A stretch of 64,000 nt of DNA from Methanofollis tationis (GTDB lineage Archaea > Halobacteriota > Methanomicrobia > Methanomicrobiales > Methanofollaceae): NCBI RefSeq assembly GCF_013377755.1, contig NZ_JABXWR010000001.1:1375104-1439103 (forward strand), given 5' to 3'. This document shows positions 25,429 to 36,976 of this stretch, in pieces. The translations under genes were made by a program, and so were the position numbers. The notes beneath the pieces are model-generated. The model saw only the letters and a program-made list of their open reading frames with translations, did no database searches and was not told the origin of the DNA. The stretch's first letter is position 1. Every line of letters starts with the position of its first letter.

Positions 25429-26184
25429 TCAGATCCGCCCCCCGACCGTGCGCTCGTGCAGGGCCATGGCGACCGCACCAAAGAGGAGGGCGAACCCGGC
25501 CAGGGCGACAAGGTCCACGAAGACCGGGAAGGTGTGGGTGCCCATGAGGGCGTAGCGGGCGATATCGGTGAAATAGGTGAGCGGCGAGCATACGGCCAGA
25601 GCCTGTCCCCAGAGCGGGAGTTCCTCCACCGGGACGAAGACGCCGCTGATGAAGATGAGCGGGAACTTCACCAGGGACGAGAGCATCATGACGTTCGAGG
25701 GGGTGTTCGTCGGCGGCGTCGAGAGGAGGAGGCCGAACGCTGAGAAGCAGACGGCCCCGAGGACGATCCCGGCGAGGAGGGGGAGCGGGTGGAGCGGCGA
25801 GGCCCCGGCGGCGCACCCGATCCCGACAGGAACGACGGCGATAATGAGGGTGAAGACGAGCGACGCCAGCATATCCCCGGCGACGAGCGTCCGCATCGTG
25901 ATAGGGACGGCGAGCAGGCGCTCCAGGGTCCTTGCCTGCGCCTCCCAGGGCTGGATCACCGGCGATACGGCGGTGGCGGTGAAGAAGAGGGTCATCGCCA
26001 GGAGGCCCGAGACGAGAAACGGAACCGAGAGCCCCCGGTTGCCGACGGCGAAGGCGAGGAAGAGGAAGAACGGCATGAAAAGCCCGAAGATCACCACCGG
26101 CCCCTTCGCGTAGTAGATCCTGATGTCCTTTTGTGTGATCGCAAGGGCGCGGCGCATCTGCTCGAACGGGTGCTCCGGGTTCAT
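25429..26184 (-). CDS. ABC-2 type transporter permease
   Basis: A 251-residue membrane protein with six predicted helices, of the ABC-2 exporter family (DrrB/NodJ-like). After an N-terminal cytoplasmic helix (RRALAITQKDIRIYYAKGPV) come helices at about 30-50, 58-80, 110-135, 145-165, 170-190 and 225-245. It overlaps the ATPase gene by 4 bp, forming a two-gene exporter. Substrate unknown; drug, lipid or polysaccharide are typical. Confidence 0.85.
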   Translation of the reverse strand: MNPEHPFEQMRRALAITQKDIRIYYAKGPVVIFGLFMPFFLFLAFAVGNRGLSVPFLVSGLLAMTLFFTATAVSPVIQPWEAQARTLERLLAVPITMRTLVAGDMLASLVFTLIIAVVPVGIGCAAGASPLHPLPLLAGIVLGAVCFSAFGLLLSTPPTNTPSNVMMLSSLVKFPLIFISGVFVPVEELPLWGQALAVCSPLTYFTDIARYALMGTHTFPVFVDLVALAGFALLFGAVAMALHERTVGGRI

Positions 26185-27134
26185 CGCGTCCCCTCCGTCA
26201 GTCTCAGGAATGCCTCGTCCAGGGTCGGCGCCGGGGTGTTCAGGCGCACGATCCGCAGACCCTCCCCCCCGGCAAACCCGACGAGGGCGCGGACGACGGC
26301 GTCCACGTCACCGGTTGCGATTACCCACCGGTCCCCTTCCCGGTCGGCAGAGACGATCCCGGAGAGGGCGGCAAGGGCGCCCGCCTCCACCTGACCGTCG
26401 AAACTCACCTCGACGGTGTGGAGACGCTCGATCGCCATCTTCAGGCGTTCCGGGGCGTCGAGGGCGACGATACGGCCTTTGCGCATGATCGCCACCCGGT
26501 CGCAGAGGCTGTTCGCCTCCTCCATGTTATGGGTGGTGAGGAAGATCGTCGTCCCGGCGGCGTTGAGGTCGCGGAGCATCTCCAGGATCAGGTGCGTGCT
26601 CTGGACGTCGAGCCCACTCGTCGGTTCGTCGAGAAAGAGGAGTTCAGGCTCGTGCAGGAGAGCCATCGCAAGGATGAGCCGCTGTTTCATCCCCTTCGAG
26701 AACCCCTGCACCCGGTCGTCCTGCCGGCCGGAGAGGCCAAGGGCCGCAAGAAGCGCCGCCGCCCGCTCTCCGGCCCTGGAGCGATCGAGGCCGTAGAGCC
26801 CGGCGACGAGCATCAGATTCTGCCAGGCGGTGAGGTCTGCATAGGCGTTTGTGGTCTCCGGGACGACGCCGAAGCGCTGTTTCGCCTGCACCGGCGCCCT
26901 GACGATATCGTGGCCCAGGATCCGGGCCGACCCGCCGTCGGGCCTGATCACCCCGGTAAGCATTCTGACCGTCGTCGTCTTGCCGGCGCCGTTCGGGCCG
27001 AGGAACCCGAAGACCTCGCCTTCACGCACCGAGAACGAGACGCCGTCGACCGCAGCAAAGCCGTTGAAGGTCTTTCTCAGGTCGGCGGCCTCGATGGCAC
27101 TTTCCGCGCCGTCCCTCTCCCGCACCCCGTTCAT
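26181..27134 (-). CDS. ABC transporter ATP-binding protein (DrrA-like)
   Basis: A 317-residue ATPase. Walker A is GFLGPNGAGKTTTVRML near residue 47, the signature GFSKGMKQRL near 145 (a variant of LSGGQ), Walker B LLFLDEPTSGLD near 165, and the H-loop TTHNMEEANSLCDRV near 198. A C-terminal regulatory extension of about 90 residues is typical of DrrA-type proteins. Energises the adjacent permease. Confidence 0.9.
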   Translation of the reverse strand: MNGVRERDGAESAIEAADLRKTFNGFAAVDGVSFSVREGEVFGFLGPNGAGKTTTVRMLTGVIRPDGGSARILGHDIVRAPVQAKQRFGVVPETTNAYADLTAWQNLMLVAGLYGLDRSRAGERAAALLAALGLSGRQDDRVQGFSKGMKQRLILAMALLHEPELLFLDEPTSGLDVQSTHLILEMLRDLNAAGTTIFLTTHNMEEANSLCDRVAIMRKGRIVALDAPERLKMAIERLHTVEVSFDGQVEAGALAALSGIVSADREGDRWVIATGDVDAVVRALVGFAGGEGLRIVRLNTPAPTLDEAFLRLTEGTR

Positions 27135-27178
27135 CTCCTGATCTCTCTGTGCAGGGGATCTATATAAAGGTGCGGGGG

Positions 27179-28642
27179 CTATCCCTCAGAGGAGAATCCC
27201 CGGTCGAGCGTCGCCTGACTCTCCTCGTTCAGCCCGGTGACATAGACCGATTTCCCGTGCTGCTGGTAGCGGTGGACCACCCGCGTGATCGCCTCGACCC
27301 CTGACTGGTCCCAGATATGCGAGTTCGAGAAGTCGATCCGCACCCGCGCCGGGTCGCCGGCGTAGTCGAAGAGGTCCATGAAGGCCGACATCGTCCCGAA
27401 GAAGAGCTGGCCCTTCATCGTATAGACCATCGCGCCGTCCTCCCGCAGCCTTTTCGTCGCCGAGATGACCGAGATCTTCCAGCCGAAGATGAGGGCGGCG
27501 AGGACGACCCCGGCGATGACGCCTTTTGCCAGGTCGTGCGTGGCGACGACGATGGCGACGGTGAGGAGCATCACGGCGGCGTCGCCCCGCGGGATCCTGG
27601 GCAGGTCGCGGACCGACTGCCACTCAAAGGTGCCGACGGCGACCATGATCATCACACCGACCAGGGCGGCCATCGGGATCATGGCGACGATATCACCCAG
27701 GACGATGATCAGGAAGATCAGGAAGAGACCGGCGACGAGGGAAGAGAGGCGCCCTGACCCGCCCGACCTGACGTTGATCACCGACTGGCCGATCATGGCG
27801 CACCCGGCCATGCCGCCGAAGAGACCGGCGACACAGTTTGCGATCCCCTGCCCCCGCACCTCGCGGTCGTTGTCGCTCTGCGTATCGGTCATCTCGTCGA
27901 TGATCGAGGCAGTGAGGAGGGACTCGATGAGCCCGACGATGACCAGGGTTGCCGAGTACGGGAGGATGATGAGGAGGGTGTCGAGGGTCAGCGGGACGAC
28001 CGGCAGGTGAAAGACCGGGAGGGCGCGCGTGATCTCGCCCATGCCCCCGACGGTGAGGACGTCGAGGTGGAGGGCGGCGGCGGCGGCGGTCACCGCCACG
28101 ATGGCGACGAGCGCGGGCGGGACGGCCTTCGTCAGGCGGGGGAGGAGAACGACGATGGCGAGGGTCGCCGCCACCAGGGCATAGACGGCCGGCGGCGCCC
28201 CGATGAGGAAGGGGAGCTGGGCGATGAAGATCAGGATGGCCAGGGCGTTGACAAAGCCGAGCACGACCGAGTACGGGATGAACTTTATGAACCGTCCGAC
28301 GTTTAAGAGGCCGAGAACGAGCTGGATGAACCCGGTCAGGACGGTCGCCGCCAGCAGGTATTCGAGACCGTAGTCGCGGACCAGGACGACCATGATCAGG
28401 GCCATCGAGCCGGTGGCCCCCGAGATCATGCCCGGGCGTCCGCCGGCGAAGGCGATGACCACGGCGATGCAGAAGGAGGCGTAGAGCCCGACCATCGGGT
28501 CGACGCCGGCGATGATCGAGAAGGCGATCGCCTCCGGGATCAGGGCGAGGGCCACGGTCATCCCGGCCAGGGTGTCCCCGCGGATATTGGAGAGCCACGT
28601 CTTTTTCAGCGCGCCAAAATCAGGAGATATCGTAAAATTCAC
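27179..28642 (-). CDS. SulP-family anion transporter with STAS domain
   Basis: A 487-residue transporter: 12 or so membrane helices with the SulP signature region ([20 protein letters not shown] and [20 protein letters not shown]), then a C-terminal STAS domain where [20 protein letters not shown] carries the conserved strand-helix. SulP proteins take up sulfate, bicarbonate or other anions. The C-terminus is close to the ABC gene promoter but independent. Substrate cannot be decided from the sequence. Confidence 0.88.
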   Translation of the reverse strand: MNFTISPDFGALKKTWLSNIRGDTLAGMTVALALIPEAIAFSIIAGVDPMVGLYASFCIAVVIAFAGGRPGMISGATGSMALIMVVLVRDYGLEYLLAATVLTGFIQLVLGLLNVGRFIKFIPYSVVLGFVNALAILIFIAQLPFLIGAPPAVYALVAATLAIVVLLPRLTKAVPPALVAIVAVTAAAAALHLDVLTVGGMGEITRALPVFHLPVVPLTLDTLLIILPYSATLVIVGLIESLLTASIIDEMTDTQSDNDREVRGQGIANCVAGLFGGMAGCAMIGQSVINVRSGGSGRLSSLVAGLFLIFLIIVLGDIVAMIPMAALVGVMIMVAVGTFEWQSVRDLPRIPRGDAAVMLLTVAIVVATHDLAKGVIAGVVLAALIFGWKISVISATKRLREDGAMVYTMKGQLFFGTMSAFMDLFDYAGDPARVRIDFSNSHIWDQSGVEAITRVVHRYQQHGKSVYVTGLNEESQATLDRGFSSEG

Positions 28643-28848
28643 AGCAGTTCCTCATTATTTCTGGTTCAGGAGAGGGGGGGCCGGGCCGGGAGCGCCCGGT
28701 CACCATAGGTTGCAGTACTCTTCGGCGCCCATCTTTTTGAATCTATCCCGCACCGCCGGCCGGGCGCTCCGGCACGGATTTAAGGTGCGATATCCCTCTA
28801 TAGAACTGATAGGCCGCGCCGACGCCGACCGGCCCTCTGGAGGTTCTC

Positions 28849-29274
28849 ATGTTTCATACAGTTCTTCTTGCAATAGACGGTTCGGAAAACTCCCGCCGTG
28901 CGGCCGCGACCGCCGCCGGCCTCGTCCACGACCTCGCAGGATCGTCCCTCGCCGTGGTCTACGTCGCCGCCGCGACCCCGGCCCAGTCCAGGATCATGAA
29001 GGCGAACTTCGACGTCCACGCCGTCCTCGAGGATGACGCCCGCTCGATCGCCGCCCCGATCCTCGACCTCATCGAGAAAACAGGTGTCCGGTACACCCTG
29101 GAGGTCGGGATGGGCGATCCCGCAGCGGAGATCCTCGCGACCGCCGGGCGGATCGGCGCCGACCTGATCGTGATCGGGAGCCGCGGGCTTGGCGCCCTCA
29201 AAGGGGTGGTCCAGGGGAGCGTCAGCCAGAAGGTCGCCCAGCTCGCCGCCTGCCCGGTGCTGATCGTCAAGTAG
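28849..29274 (+). CDS. universal stress protein UspA
   Basis: A 141-residue single-domain Usp. [19 protein letters not shown] at the N-terminus and the ATP-binding loop [20 protein letters not shown] near residue 108, followed by CPVLIVK, are standard. Start supported by GGAGGTTCTC. It is divergent from the SulP gene across a 206-bp gap, a frequent pairing of Usp with transporters. Confidence 0.92.
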   Translation: MFHTVLLAIDGSENSRRAAATAAGLVHDLAGSSLAVVYVAAATPAQSRIMKANFDVHAVLEDDARSIAAPILDLIEKTGVRYTLEVGMGDPAAEILATAGRIGADLIVIGSRGLGALKGVVQGSVSQKVAQLAACPVLIVK

Positions 29275-29426
29275 AGGATCCGATCAGCTCTCTATGCGTA
29301 TCGCCCCCCGGCAAAGAGTTAATGTAGCCGGCGGGCATATGTTCCTGCAGTCAGGTGATGGAGTTCACCTTAAAACCGCCTTTTGTGCTGATAACTCCTG
29401 CTTTTCCCGCGCATCGGAGAAGTATC

Positions 29427-31166
29427 ATGCAGCCGCCGTCACACCGCCCCGACCAGCTTGACGCCGCCATCAGCCGCGTCAGGGATCTCGGGCCCGCCTA
29501 TGCCCCATACGAGAAGCGCCTCCTCACCCTCGCCAGCCGCATGGCCGCAGGACGGTTTCACCTGGCCGTCCTCGGGCAGTTCAAGCGGGGCAAGAGCACC
29601 CTCTTAAACGCCCTCATCGGCGAGGACGTCCTGCCCAGTTCGGTGATCCCGCTGACCGCCGTCCCGACCTTCATCGTCCACGGGGACGGACGTTCGGTGC
29701 GGGTTTGTTTCCTGGACAAGACAGCGGACCGGGTCGTCCGGGCCGGGAGCGCCGGCGAGATGAAGCAGGCCCTCCTCGATTACGTCGCCGAAGACCGCAA
29801 CCCCAGGAACGAGAAGAGAGTCTCGTATGTCGAGATCACGCACCCGGCCCCTCTGCTCAGGGACGTCGTGCTCATCGACACCCCGGGTATCGGCTCCACT
29901 CACCGCCACAACACCGAGATGACGCTCAATTTCCTCTCCAGGTGCGACGCCGCCCTCTTCATGGTCTCGGCCGACCCGCCGATCACCGAGGCCGAGGTCG
30001 CCTTCCTCCGCGAGGTGCAGGGCACGATCTCCCGCCTCTTCTTCCTCCTCAACAAGGTCGACTACCTCACCCCCGAGGAGCAGGAGACCGCCGTCTCCTT
30101 CCTCCGGGGCGTACTCGCCGCGGAGATCGGCGGTGACGTGACGATTTTTCCGGTCTCGGCCAGAACCGCCCTGCGGGCGCGGCAGTCCGGTGACGAGGAG
30201 GCATGGCGGCAGAGCGGGCTTGGCGCCGTCCTCGACCACCTCGTCGCCTTTCTCGTGCACGAAAAGCAGGACGTCCTCCGTGAAGCGATGGGGCGGCGGG
30301 CCCGCGAGGTCCTGGCTGAACTGCAGTTCCAGATCGAACTGGCCCTGCGGGCGCGGGAGATCCCCCTCGAAGACCTCGAAGAGAAACGCCGTCTCTTTGA
30401 GGCGACGATCCGGGAGGCCGAAGAGAGGCGGCAGGAGATCACCGATGGGGTCGAGGGCGACCGCCGCCGGGTGACCGCATTCCTGGAGGCCGAGGCCGAA
30501 CGCCTCCGCACCACCGCCACGGCGCACCTGGTGGCGGTCGCCGCCGAAGCCTCGCCTGATCTCGACGAAAAAGCCGCCGCAGACGCTCTTGCGGCGTTCA
30601 TCCCGGACTACTTCGCCGGCCTCCTCGGGGAGACCACCGCCGCGGTCGACCGGGAACTCGCTGCCAGACTGCAACGCCACCGCGACCGGATCGACGATCT
30701 CGTCGAGACGGTGCGCAGGGAGGCCGCCGCCCTCTTCGCCCTCCCGTACCCCGACCGCCCGAAGGGCGAGGTCTACGTCATCGAACGCGAGCCCTTCTGG
30801 GTTTCGCGGAAACACTGGAGCAGCGTCCTCTCCCCGGTCGCCGCCGACCTCATCGAGCGCGCCCTCCCCCGCGGCATGCGGGAGCGGCGGATCAGGGAGC
30901 GCCTCTCCAGGCAGATCGAAAGCCTTGTCCTGCACAACGTCGAGAACCTCCGCTGGGCCACGCTCCAGAACATCGACGCCGCCTTCAGGCGGTTCCGCGA
31001 AGACAGGGAAACCGACCTGGACGAGGCGATCCAGGTCACCGGAGGGGCGATACGCGCCGCCTCCGAACGGCGGCGGGAAGAGATCGAGGAGACGGCAGAG
31101 GAGATCGGCCGCTTAAAACAGGCCCTGGCGATCGTCACGGAGAGCGATCAGACCACAACGAGGTGA
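29427..31166 (+). CDS. dynamin-like GTPase
   Basis: A 579-residue bacterial-type dynamin-like protein. GTPase motifs are in order: G1 VLGQFKRGKSTLLNAL near residue 50, G2 VIPLTAVPT near 74, G3 LIDTPGIGST near 152 and G4 LLNKVDYLT near 208. The remaining 300 residues are long charged helices, with a basic paddle-like part near residue 470. Such proteins remodel membranes, often at the inner face. The ATG at 29427 follows GGAGA. It ends seven bases before eno. Confidence 0.85.
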   Translation: MQPPSHRPDQLDAAISRVRDLGPAYAPYEKRLLTLASRMAAGRFHLAVLGQFKRGKSTLLNALIGEDVLPSSVIPLTAVPTFIVHGDGRSVRVCFLDKTADRVVRAGSAGEMKQALLDYVAEDRNPRNEKRVSYVEITHPAPLLRDVVLIDTPGIGSTHRHNTEMTLNFLSRCDAALFMVSADPPITEAEVAFLREVQGTISRLFFLLNKVDYLTPEEQETAVSFLRGVLAAEIGGDVTIFPVSARTALRARQSGDEEAWRQSGLGAVLDHLVAFLVHEKQDVLREAMGRRAREVLAELQFQIELALRAREIPLEDLEEKRRLFEATIREAEERRQEITDGVEGDRRRVTAFLEAEAERLRTTATAHLVAVAAEASPDLDEKAAADALAAFIPDYFAGLLGETTAAVDRELAARLQRHRDRIDDLVETVRREAAALFALPYPDRPKGEVYVIEREPFWVSRKHWSSVLSPVAADLIERALPRGMRERRIRERLSRQIESLVLHNVENLRWATLQNIDAAFRRFREDRETDLDEAIQVTGGAIRAASERRREEIEETAEEIGRLKQALAIVTESDQTTTR

Positions 31167-32462
<1,296 letters not shown>

Positions 32463-32481
32463 AGAGAAGGCCCCTTCCGTA

Positions 32482-33144
32482 TCACCACCGCGGCCGCGCC
32501 GCCCCGAAGGCCTCGGCATACCGGCTCCCCGGCACGAGGAGGCTCCGGTAGCGGTTCAGCCCCAGGGCGATCTCGTCGTAGGCGTGCACCCGGCACTGCG
32601 AGGCGTGGCAGCGGATCGCCTCCCCTTTTTTCCCGGCAAAGCCGGTGATGTCGGTCGCCGTCGCCGGTTCCGACAGCGGCGTCCAGACCTCGTAGAGACG
32701 GATCTCTCCCACCAGGTGCGGAGTCTCGCCGAGGTCGGGGAAATGGGGCGTCCCGGCCCGCCTGACGGCGTCGATCGCCGCCGCGGCAAGGGCGGCATGG
32801 TCAGGGTGGGCATCGCCCGGGTGGTGGACATAGACGATCGCCGGGCGCACCTCCCTGACGGCGCGGCCGAGGGCGGCGACCAGGGTATAGCCCGCATAGG
32901 CGAGGCGCCCGTCGGGAAAGTCCAGGAAGACCGGCGCCTCCGCCCCCAGGACGGCGCACGCCCCCGCGGCCTCGGCCCGGCGCCGTGCGGCCGTTTCGTC
33001 TTCAGGGACGCCCAGCGCCCCGGCCTCCCCGGCGGTAGCGTAGAGCACCGTCACCCGGTCGCCGGCGGCCGCATGGAGGGCCAGGCTCCCGCCGCACCCG
33101 ATCTCGGGGTCGTCAGGGTGCGCCCCGATGGCAAGCACATGCAT
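32482..33144 (-). CDS. PIG-L family deacetylase
   Basis: A 220-residue zinc-dependent de-N-acetylase of the PIG-L/LmbE family. The zinc site is formed by AIGAHPDDPEIG at residue 8 and VYVHHPGDAHPDHAA near residue 103. Family members act on N-acetylglucosamine conjugates, such as inositol or lipid-linked sugars. It is convergent with eno and divergent from the gene at 33339; the substrate is not indicated. Confidence 0.9.
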   Translation of the reverse strand: MHVLAIGAHPDDPEIGCGGSLALHAAAGDRVTVLYATAGEAGALGVPEDETAARRRAEAAGACAVLGAEAPVFLDFPDGRLAYAGYTLVAALGRAVREVRPAIVYVHHPGDAHPDHAALAAAAIDAVRRAGTPHFPDLGETPHLVGEIRLYEVWTPLSEPATATDITGFAGKKGEAIRCHASQCRVHAYDEIALGLNRYRSLLVPGSRYAEAFGAARPRW

Positions 33145-33242
33145 GGAGGGGGATCGTCCCGGTCAGGCAAATATCTGCCGGGCAGGCGTCAGACAGGCAG
33201 ATGAATATTCACATAATCGCAAACATACACGCAAAAATCCAG

Positions 33243-33275
33243 ATTTCAAGGTAAAAGAATTTATATCCCTGAAAT
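33243..33275. promoter_or_regulatory. promoter with inverted repeat around the TATA box
   Basis: ATTTCAAGG (33243-33251) and CCCTGAAAT (33267-33275) form a nearly perfect inverted repeat separated by 15 bases that contain TTTATAT, the apparent TATA box for the gene at 33339. A regulator binding both arms would cover the promoter. Confidence 0.35.
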
Positions 33276-33338
33276 TTTATGGATGATCGCCACAAAAAAA
33301 TTTATTTTCCCCCGCGTGCACCACTCCAGGGGGACGTC

Positions 33339-34100
33339 ATGGTATCACCTGTTGAACAGCATATTTTTCATAAAACCTGGATTGATCTCTGGTTTTCCGT
33401 GCCGCACCGCTACCCGTCGCGGCCAACGCAATATGATCTTTCCTGCACACTCCACACCCTTGCCGGCGCCGTCAAGACCACCTTCGCCACCTCCCGCGCC
33501 CGGGACCTCACGGCCCGGGGAGAGCCCCCGGTGGTGCTCGACTATGCCGGGCGCACCTGTTTTCATCCCGATGCCGGTTCCCTCCCCTCGTTTCGGATCC
33601 TCACCAGAAAAACCGCCGACCCGACCTCGGTGGAATTCCTGATCGTCCCGCGGGACCGCTACTCGCTCCGCACCCTCGCAACCGACCGCGCCGCCCTCCT
33701 GGAGGTGAACCGGATGCTCGCCGCCAGGTACGGTTTTTCGGGCATGCCCTCGGCCCGGACCTGCGCCGGCTTCGACGAGGACGGCGAACCGGTCGGGCGG
33801 GTCTGGTACGGCCCGCTCTCGATGCGCTACCTGATGCGGGACCGGATCAGGACGGCGGTGAGCGACCTCTTCTCTGACAAATTCTGCTTTTTCGAAACGG
33901 TCTTCGACGAGATCCAGACCTTTCAGAACGGCGGCATGAGCGAGTATGCCGCCTCATGGCTCGACCGGGTGAACACCATCGTCGACGAGGAACTCGACCG
34001 GTTGAAGAGCGACCGCCGCACCCTCGAAAAACAGAAGCGGGCCATTCAAACCTTTCTCCACAACCTCCACCACCGGGAAGCGATGTCACGGATGCACTGA
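33339..34100 (+). CDS. hypothetical protein
   Basis: A 253-residue soluble protein I do not recognise. The N-terminal half is mixed alpha/beta with SVPHRYPSRPTQYDLSCTLH, a middle part has GRVWYGPLSMRYLMRDRIRT, and the C-terminal 60 residues are a charged helix (LDRVNTIVDEELDRLKSDRR) that may be a coiled coil. No signal peptide or membrane helix. The ATG at 33339 follows GGGGGACGTC. Convergent overlap of 15 bp with the next gene. Confidence 0.6.
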   Translation: MVSPVEQHIFHKTWIDLWFSVPHRYPSRPTQYDLSCTLHTLAGAVKTTFATSRARDLTARGEPPVVLDYAGRTCFHPDAGSLPSFRILTRKTADPTSVEFLIVPRDRYSLRTLATDRAALLEVNRMLAARYGFSGMPSARTCAGFDEDGEPVGRVWYGPLSMRYLMRDRIRTAVSDLFSDKFCFFETVFDEIQTFQNGGMSEYAASWLDRVNTIVDEELDRLKSDRRTLEKQKRAIQTFLHNLHHREAMSRMH

Positions 34101-34667
34101 ATCCCCGGCGACCGCCCGGACCTCGACCGGCATCCCGATCACCTTCAGGTAGACCAGGCGCATCCGCCGCGCCGGGTGCCAGCCGTACAGGAAAAACTGC
34201 ACCGGTTCCCAGAGGGCGACCCACCCGATGATGATGAAGCTCTCCCTGATCACGGCGGCAAACCCGTTCGCCGTCCAGGGAGTGAGAAAATGGTGCGCAG
34301 AGAGGCAGACAAAGAGGAAGAGGAGACCGATCGCCATATTGATCCGCCCCTCCCGGAACCGCAGCCGCATCTGCCGATTGCCGTTTCTGACGAGATAGGT
34401 AAAATGCGCCCTGACCGCCCGCTCCATCATGCGGGCGTTCTCCTCTGTTGCAGAGGCGGGCGGGAGATAGATGACGATCTTCATCGGCGTCTCCGGGGGC
34501 AGGTCAGAGACGGCGGCGAGGATGTAGTCCACGGCGTCCCTATCGAGTTCTTTCTCGTAGAAAGGGGCCGGATCGAAGGAGTTGAAGAACTGGGCGACCG
34601 ATGAGAGCGTCATTTCGACGAGGGTCGTCCCGCCCTCGACGCGGTAATGGGAGACGAGTTCGGTCAT
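34086..34667 (-). CDS. conserved membrane protein, function unknown
   Basis: A 193-residue protein with a soluble N-terminal domain of about 110 residues (FNSFDPAPFYEKELDRDAVD and KIVIYLPPASATEENARMME) and two predicted membrane helices at about 113-128 and 140-160, followed by a basic stretch (ARRMRLVYLKVIGM). No family is recognised. It is upstream-adjacent to hypF on the same strand, but the 36-bp spacing to that gene's stop does not prove a shared transcript. Confidence 0.6.
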   Translation of the reverse strand: MTELVSHYRVEGGTTLVEMTLSSVAQFFNSFDPAPFYEKELDRDAVDYILAAVSDLPPETPMKIVIYLPPASATEENARMMERAVRAHFTYLVRNGNRQMRLRFREGRINMAIGLLFLFVCLSAHHFLTPWTANGFAAVIRESFIIIGWVALWEPVQFFLYGWHPARRMRLVYLKVIGMPVEVRAVAGDSVHP

Positions 34668-34703
34668 GCAGGAGTGAGATTCTTTCTCTCCCTCCCAATA
34701 GGG

Positions 34704-36920
34704 TTATCTTTCATCGAGTTCAGCCGCCGCAAAGACGCACTGCCCCAAAGAGATGCACCCGTCCCCGAGGGGGTAGCGGCGGTTGACCAGGAGGGAGAAG
34801 CCCGCATCCTCGACGCACCGGCGGATCGTCTCCCTTATCGCCGCGTTGTAGGCGACGCCGCCGGAGAGGGCGACCGTTTTTATCCCGCGCTCGGCGGCGG
34901 CGTCGATCGCAAGGGCCGCCACGCCGCGGGCGAGGTTGTGCTGCACCGAGGCGGCGATCCCGCGCACGTCCCTCCCCGCCGCCCGCTCGGCCGCGGCCCG
35001 TTTCAAGAGTGCGGCGGTCTGCAGGGTCCGGCAGTTCCCCTCCCGCCCATATTCGAGGTCCCAGTCCTCCGCCCGCACCCCGTGCGCCGCCGATTCCAGC
35101 TTCATCGCCGGTTCGCCGTCGTAGGTCCGCTCCCGGCAGATCCCGAGCAGGGCGGCGGCGGCGTCGAGCACCCGTCCGGTGCTGCTGGTCCGCGCCACGT
35201 TCACCCCCCGCTCCACCTGCCTGGCGAGCACGCCCGCCTCGACCTCGCCCATGCCGCGGGCGACGAGCAGGCGCAGCGTCTCCTCCTCCGGCAGGATGCC
35301 GTAGAGCATCCGTTCGGGGTACCGGGTCGCCAGGTCGCCGCCCGGCATCGCCACCGTCTGGAGGTGGGCGACCCGTTCGAGGTGCGGCGCCGCCCCGGCA
35401 AAGACCTCGCCGCCCCAGATCGTCCCGTCGTCGCCGTAACCCACGCCGTCGATGGCGATCCCCACGCACTCCTCCCGTGTGGCGGCGGCGATATGGGCGC
35501 GGTGGTGCTGGACCGCCACGAGTTCGGCGCCGCATTCAGCCGCCAGTTCGCGGGCGTAGCGGGTCGAGAGGAACTGCGGGTGGAGGTCGTGGGCGATCAC
35601 CTCGAACGAGGCCCCGAGGAGGCGCCCGATCTTCTCCACCGTCTCCTGCAGGTAGGCGAGGGTCTGCGGGTTCCTGACATTGCCCACGTGCGGCGAGGTG
35701 ACCGCAAACCCGTTCCGGTAGATCGTCGTCGTGGCATTCAATTCAGGCCCGACGCCCAGGATGCAGCGCCCCCCGAGATCGATCGCCGCCCGCATCGGCG
35801 CCATCCCCCGCGAGAGCCTGATGATATGCCCGTCCCGCACCACCGAGTCGTCGCAGCGGTTGACGATCTCCCGGTCATGCACCAGAAACGCATCCGCCGT
35901 CCCGTGGAGGCGGGCGACGGCGTCGGCGGTGGCGGTGATCATCGGCGTCCCCGGCATGTTCGCCGAGGTCATCACCAGGAGGTCGTGGCGAAGGCGGGCG
36001 AAGAGGAGGTGGTGGAGCCCGGTGTACGGGAGCATCACCCCGATCGTGTGGAGGGAGGAGATCCCCCTGTTCCCGGCGGGGTCACGCTTCTCCATCACCA
36101 CGATCGGGTGCACGCGGTCCCGCAGCGCCCCCCAATCCTCCCCGGTCGGGGAAGCGTACCGCTCGACGGCGTCCTCCCGCACCATCACCGCCAGGGGCTG
36201 TTCGGGCCGACCCAGGCGTTCCTTCAGCACCCCCGCCGCCTCTTCGGTGCAGGCGAGGTGGAAGCCCCCGAGCCCGCGGACGGCGAGGATCTGCCCGGCG
36301 TCGAGCATCGCCGCCGCAGCGGCGACCGGGTCGGCGCACGCCGTCTCAGTCCCGTCCGGCCCCAGGAGGGCGAGCGACGGCCCGCACGACGCACAGGCGA
36401 TCGTCTGGGCGTGGTGGCGGCGGCAGGCGGGATCAGTGTACTCGGCCCCGCAGGCCGTGCAGGTCGGGAATGCGTCCATCGCCGTCCGCTCCCGGTCGTA
36501 CGGGAGGGTTTTTATGATGCTGTAGCGGGGGCCGCAGTTCACGCACGAGGTCGCCCAGTAACCCTCGTAGCGCCCGCCCGGCGTGAAAATGTCCCTGATG
36601 CAATCGTCGCAGACGGCGACGTCAGGCGGGATCATCCCGTCGAGCGACCCCTCGCCGCTCGACCGGATCACAAACCCCGGTCCCACCTCCCCGTCCAGCG
36701 GGAAAACCTCCACGGCGTCGATCGTCGAGAGGACCGTCCCCTTCGAGACCTCCCTGCAAAAATCAGAAAAGCGCGCACCGGCAGCGGCGATCTCGACCCG
36801 GCTCCCGAGGTTCTTCACCCAGCCCGAAATTGCGTATTTCTCGGCGAGAGCATAGACGAACGGCCTGAATCCAACCCCCTGCACAATACCGCGGATGACG
36901 ATTTTCCCTCTGTTTTGCAT
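34704..36920 (-). CDS. hypF: hydrogenase maturation carbamoyltransferase HypF
   Basis: A 738-residue HypF that uses carbamoyl phosphate and ATP to make the cyanide ligands of [NiFe] hydrogenases. Domain order is complete: acylphosphatase at 1-90 (GIVQGVGFRPFVYALA), two zinc fingers at 100-185 (CDDCIRD, CVNCGPRYS, CTACGAEY, CASCGPS), YrdC-like domain at 200-360 and Kae1-like domain at 370-738 (VQHHRAHIAA, ALSGGVAYNAAI). Other hyp genes are not in the window. An AT-rich element (TTTATATATCG) about 35 bp upstream can serve as TATA. Confidence 0.95.
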   Translation of the reverse strand: MQNRGKIVIRGIVQGVGFRPFVYALAEKYAISGWVKNLGSRVEIAAAGARFSDFCREVSKGTVLSTIDAVEVFPLDGEVGPGFVIRSSGEGSLDGMIPPDVAVCDDCIRDIFTPGGRYEGYWATSCVNCGPRYSIIKTLPYDRERTAMDAFPTCTACGAEYTDPACRRHHAQTIACASCGPSLALLGPDGTETACADPVAAAAAMLDAGQILAVRGLGGFHLACTEEAAGVLKERLGRPEQPLAVMVREDAVERYASPTGEDWGALRDRVHPIVVMEKRDPAGNRGISSLHTIGVMLPYTGLHHLLFARLRHDLLVMTSANMPGTPMITATADAVARLHGTADAFLVHDREIVNRCDDSVVRDGHIIRLSRGMAPMRAAIDLGGRCILGVGPELNATTTIYRNGFAVTSPHVGNVRNPQTLAYLQETVEKIGRLLGASFEVIAHDLHPQFLSTRYARELAAECGAELVAVQHHRAHIAAATREECVGIAIDGVGYGDDGTIWGGEVFAGAAPHLERVAHLQTVAMPGGDLATRYPERMLYGILPEEETLRLLVARGMGEVEAGVLARQVERGVNVARTSSTGRVLDAAAALLGICRERTYDGEPAMKLESAAHGVRAEDWDLEYGREGNCRTLQTAALLKRAAAERAAGRDVRGIAASVQHNLARGVAALAIDAAAERGIKTVALSGGVAYNAAIRETIRRCVEDAGFSLLVNRRYPLGDGCISLGQCVFAAAELDER

Positions 36921-36953
36921 TCAAGACCTGCAAAAACTTATTGTGTGATAGAG

Positions 36954-36966
36954 CGATATATAAATA
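36954..36966. promoter_or_regulatory. bidirectional TATA element between hypF and the HTH gene
   Basis: CGATATATAAATA can be read as a TATA box on both strands: it places a start near 36932 for hypF and near 36985 for the HTH gene. The latter falls inside the proposed GTG start, so the rightward gene may use another element or begin at GTG 36998. Confidence 0.4.
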
Positions 36967-36976
36967 GGGTTTTTGC

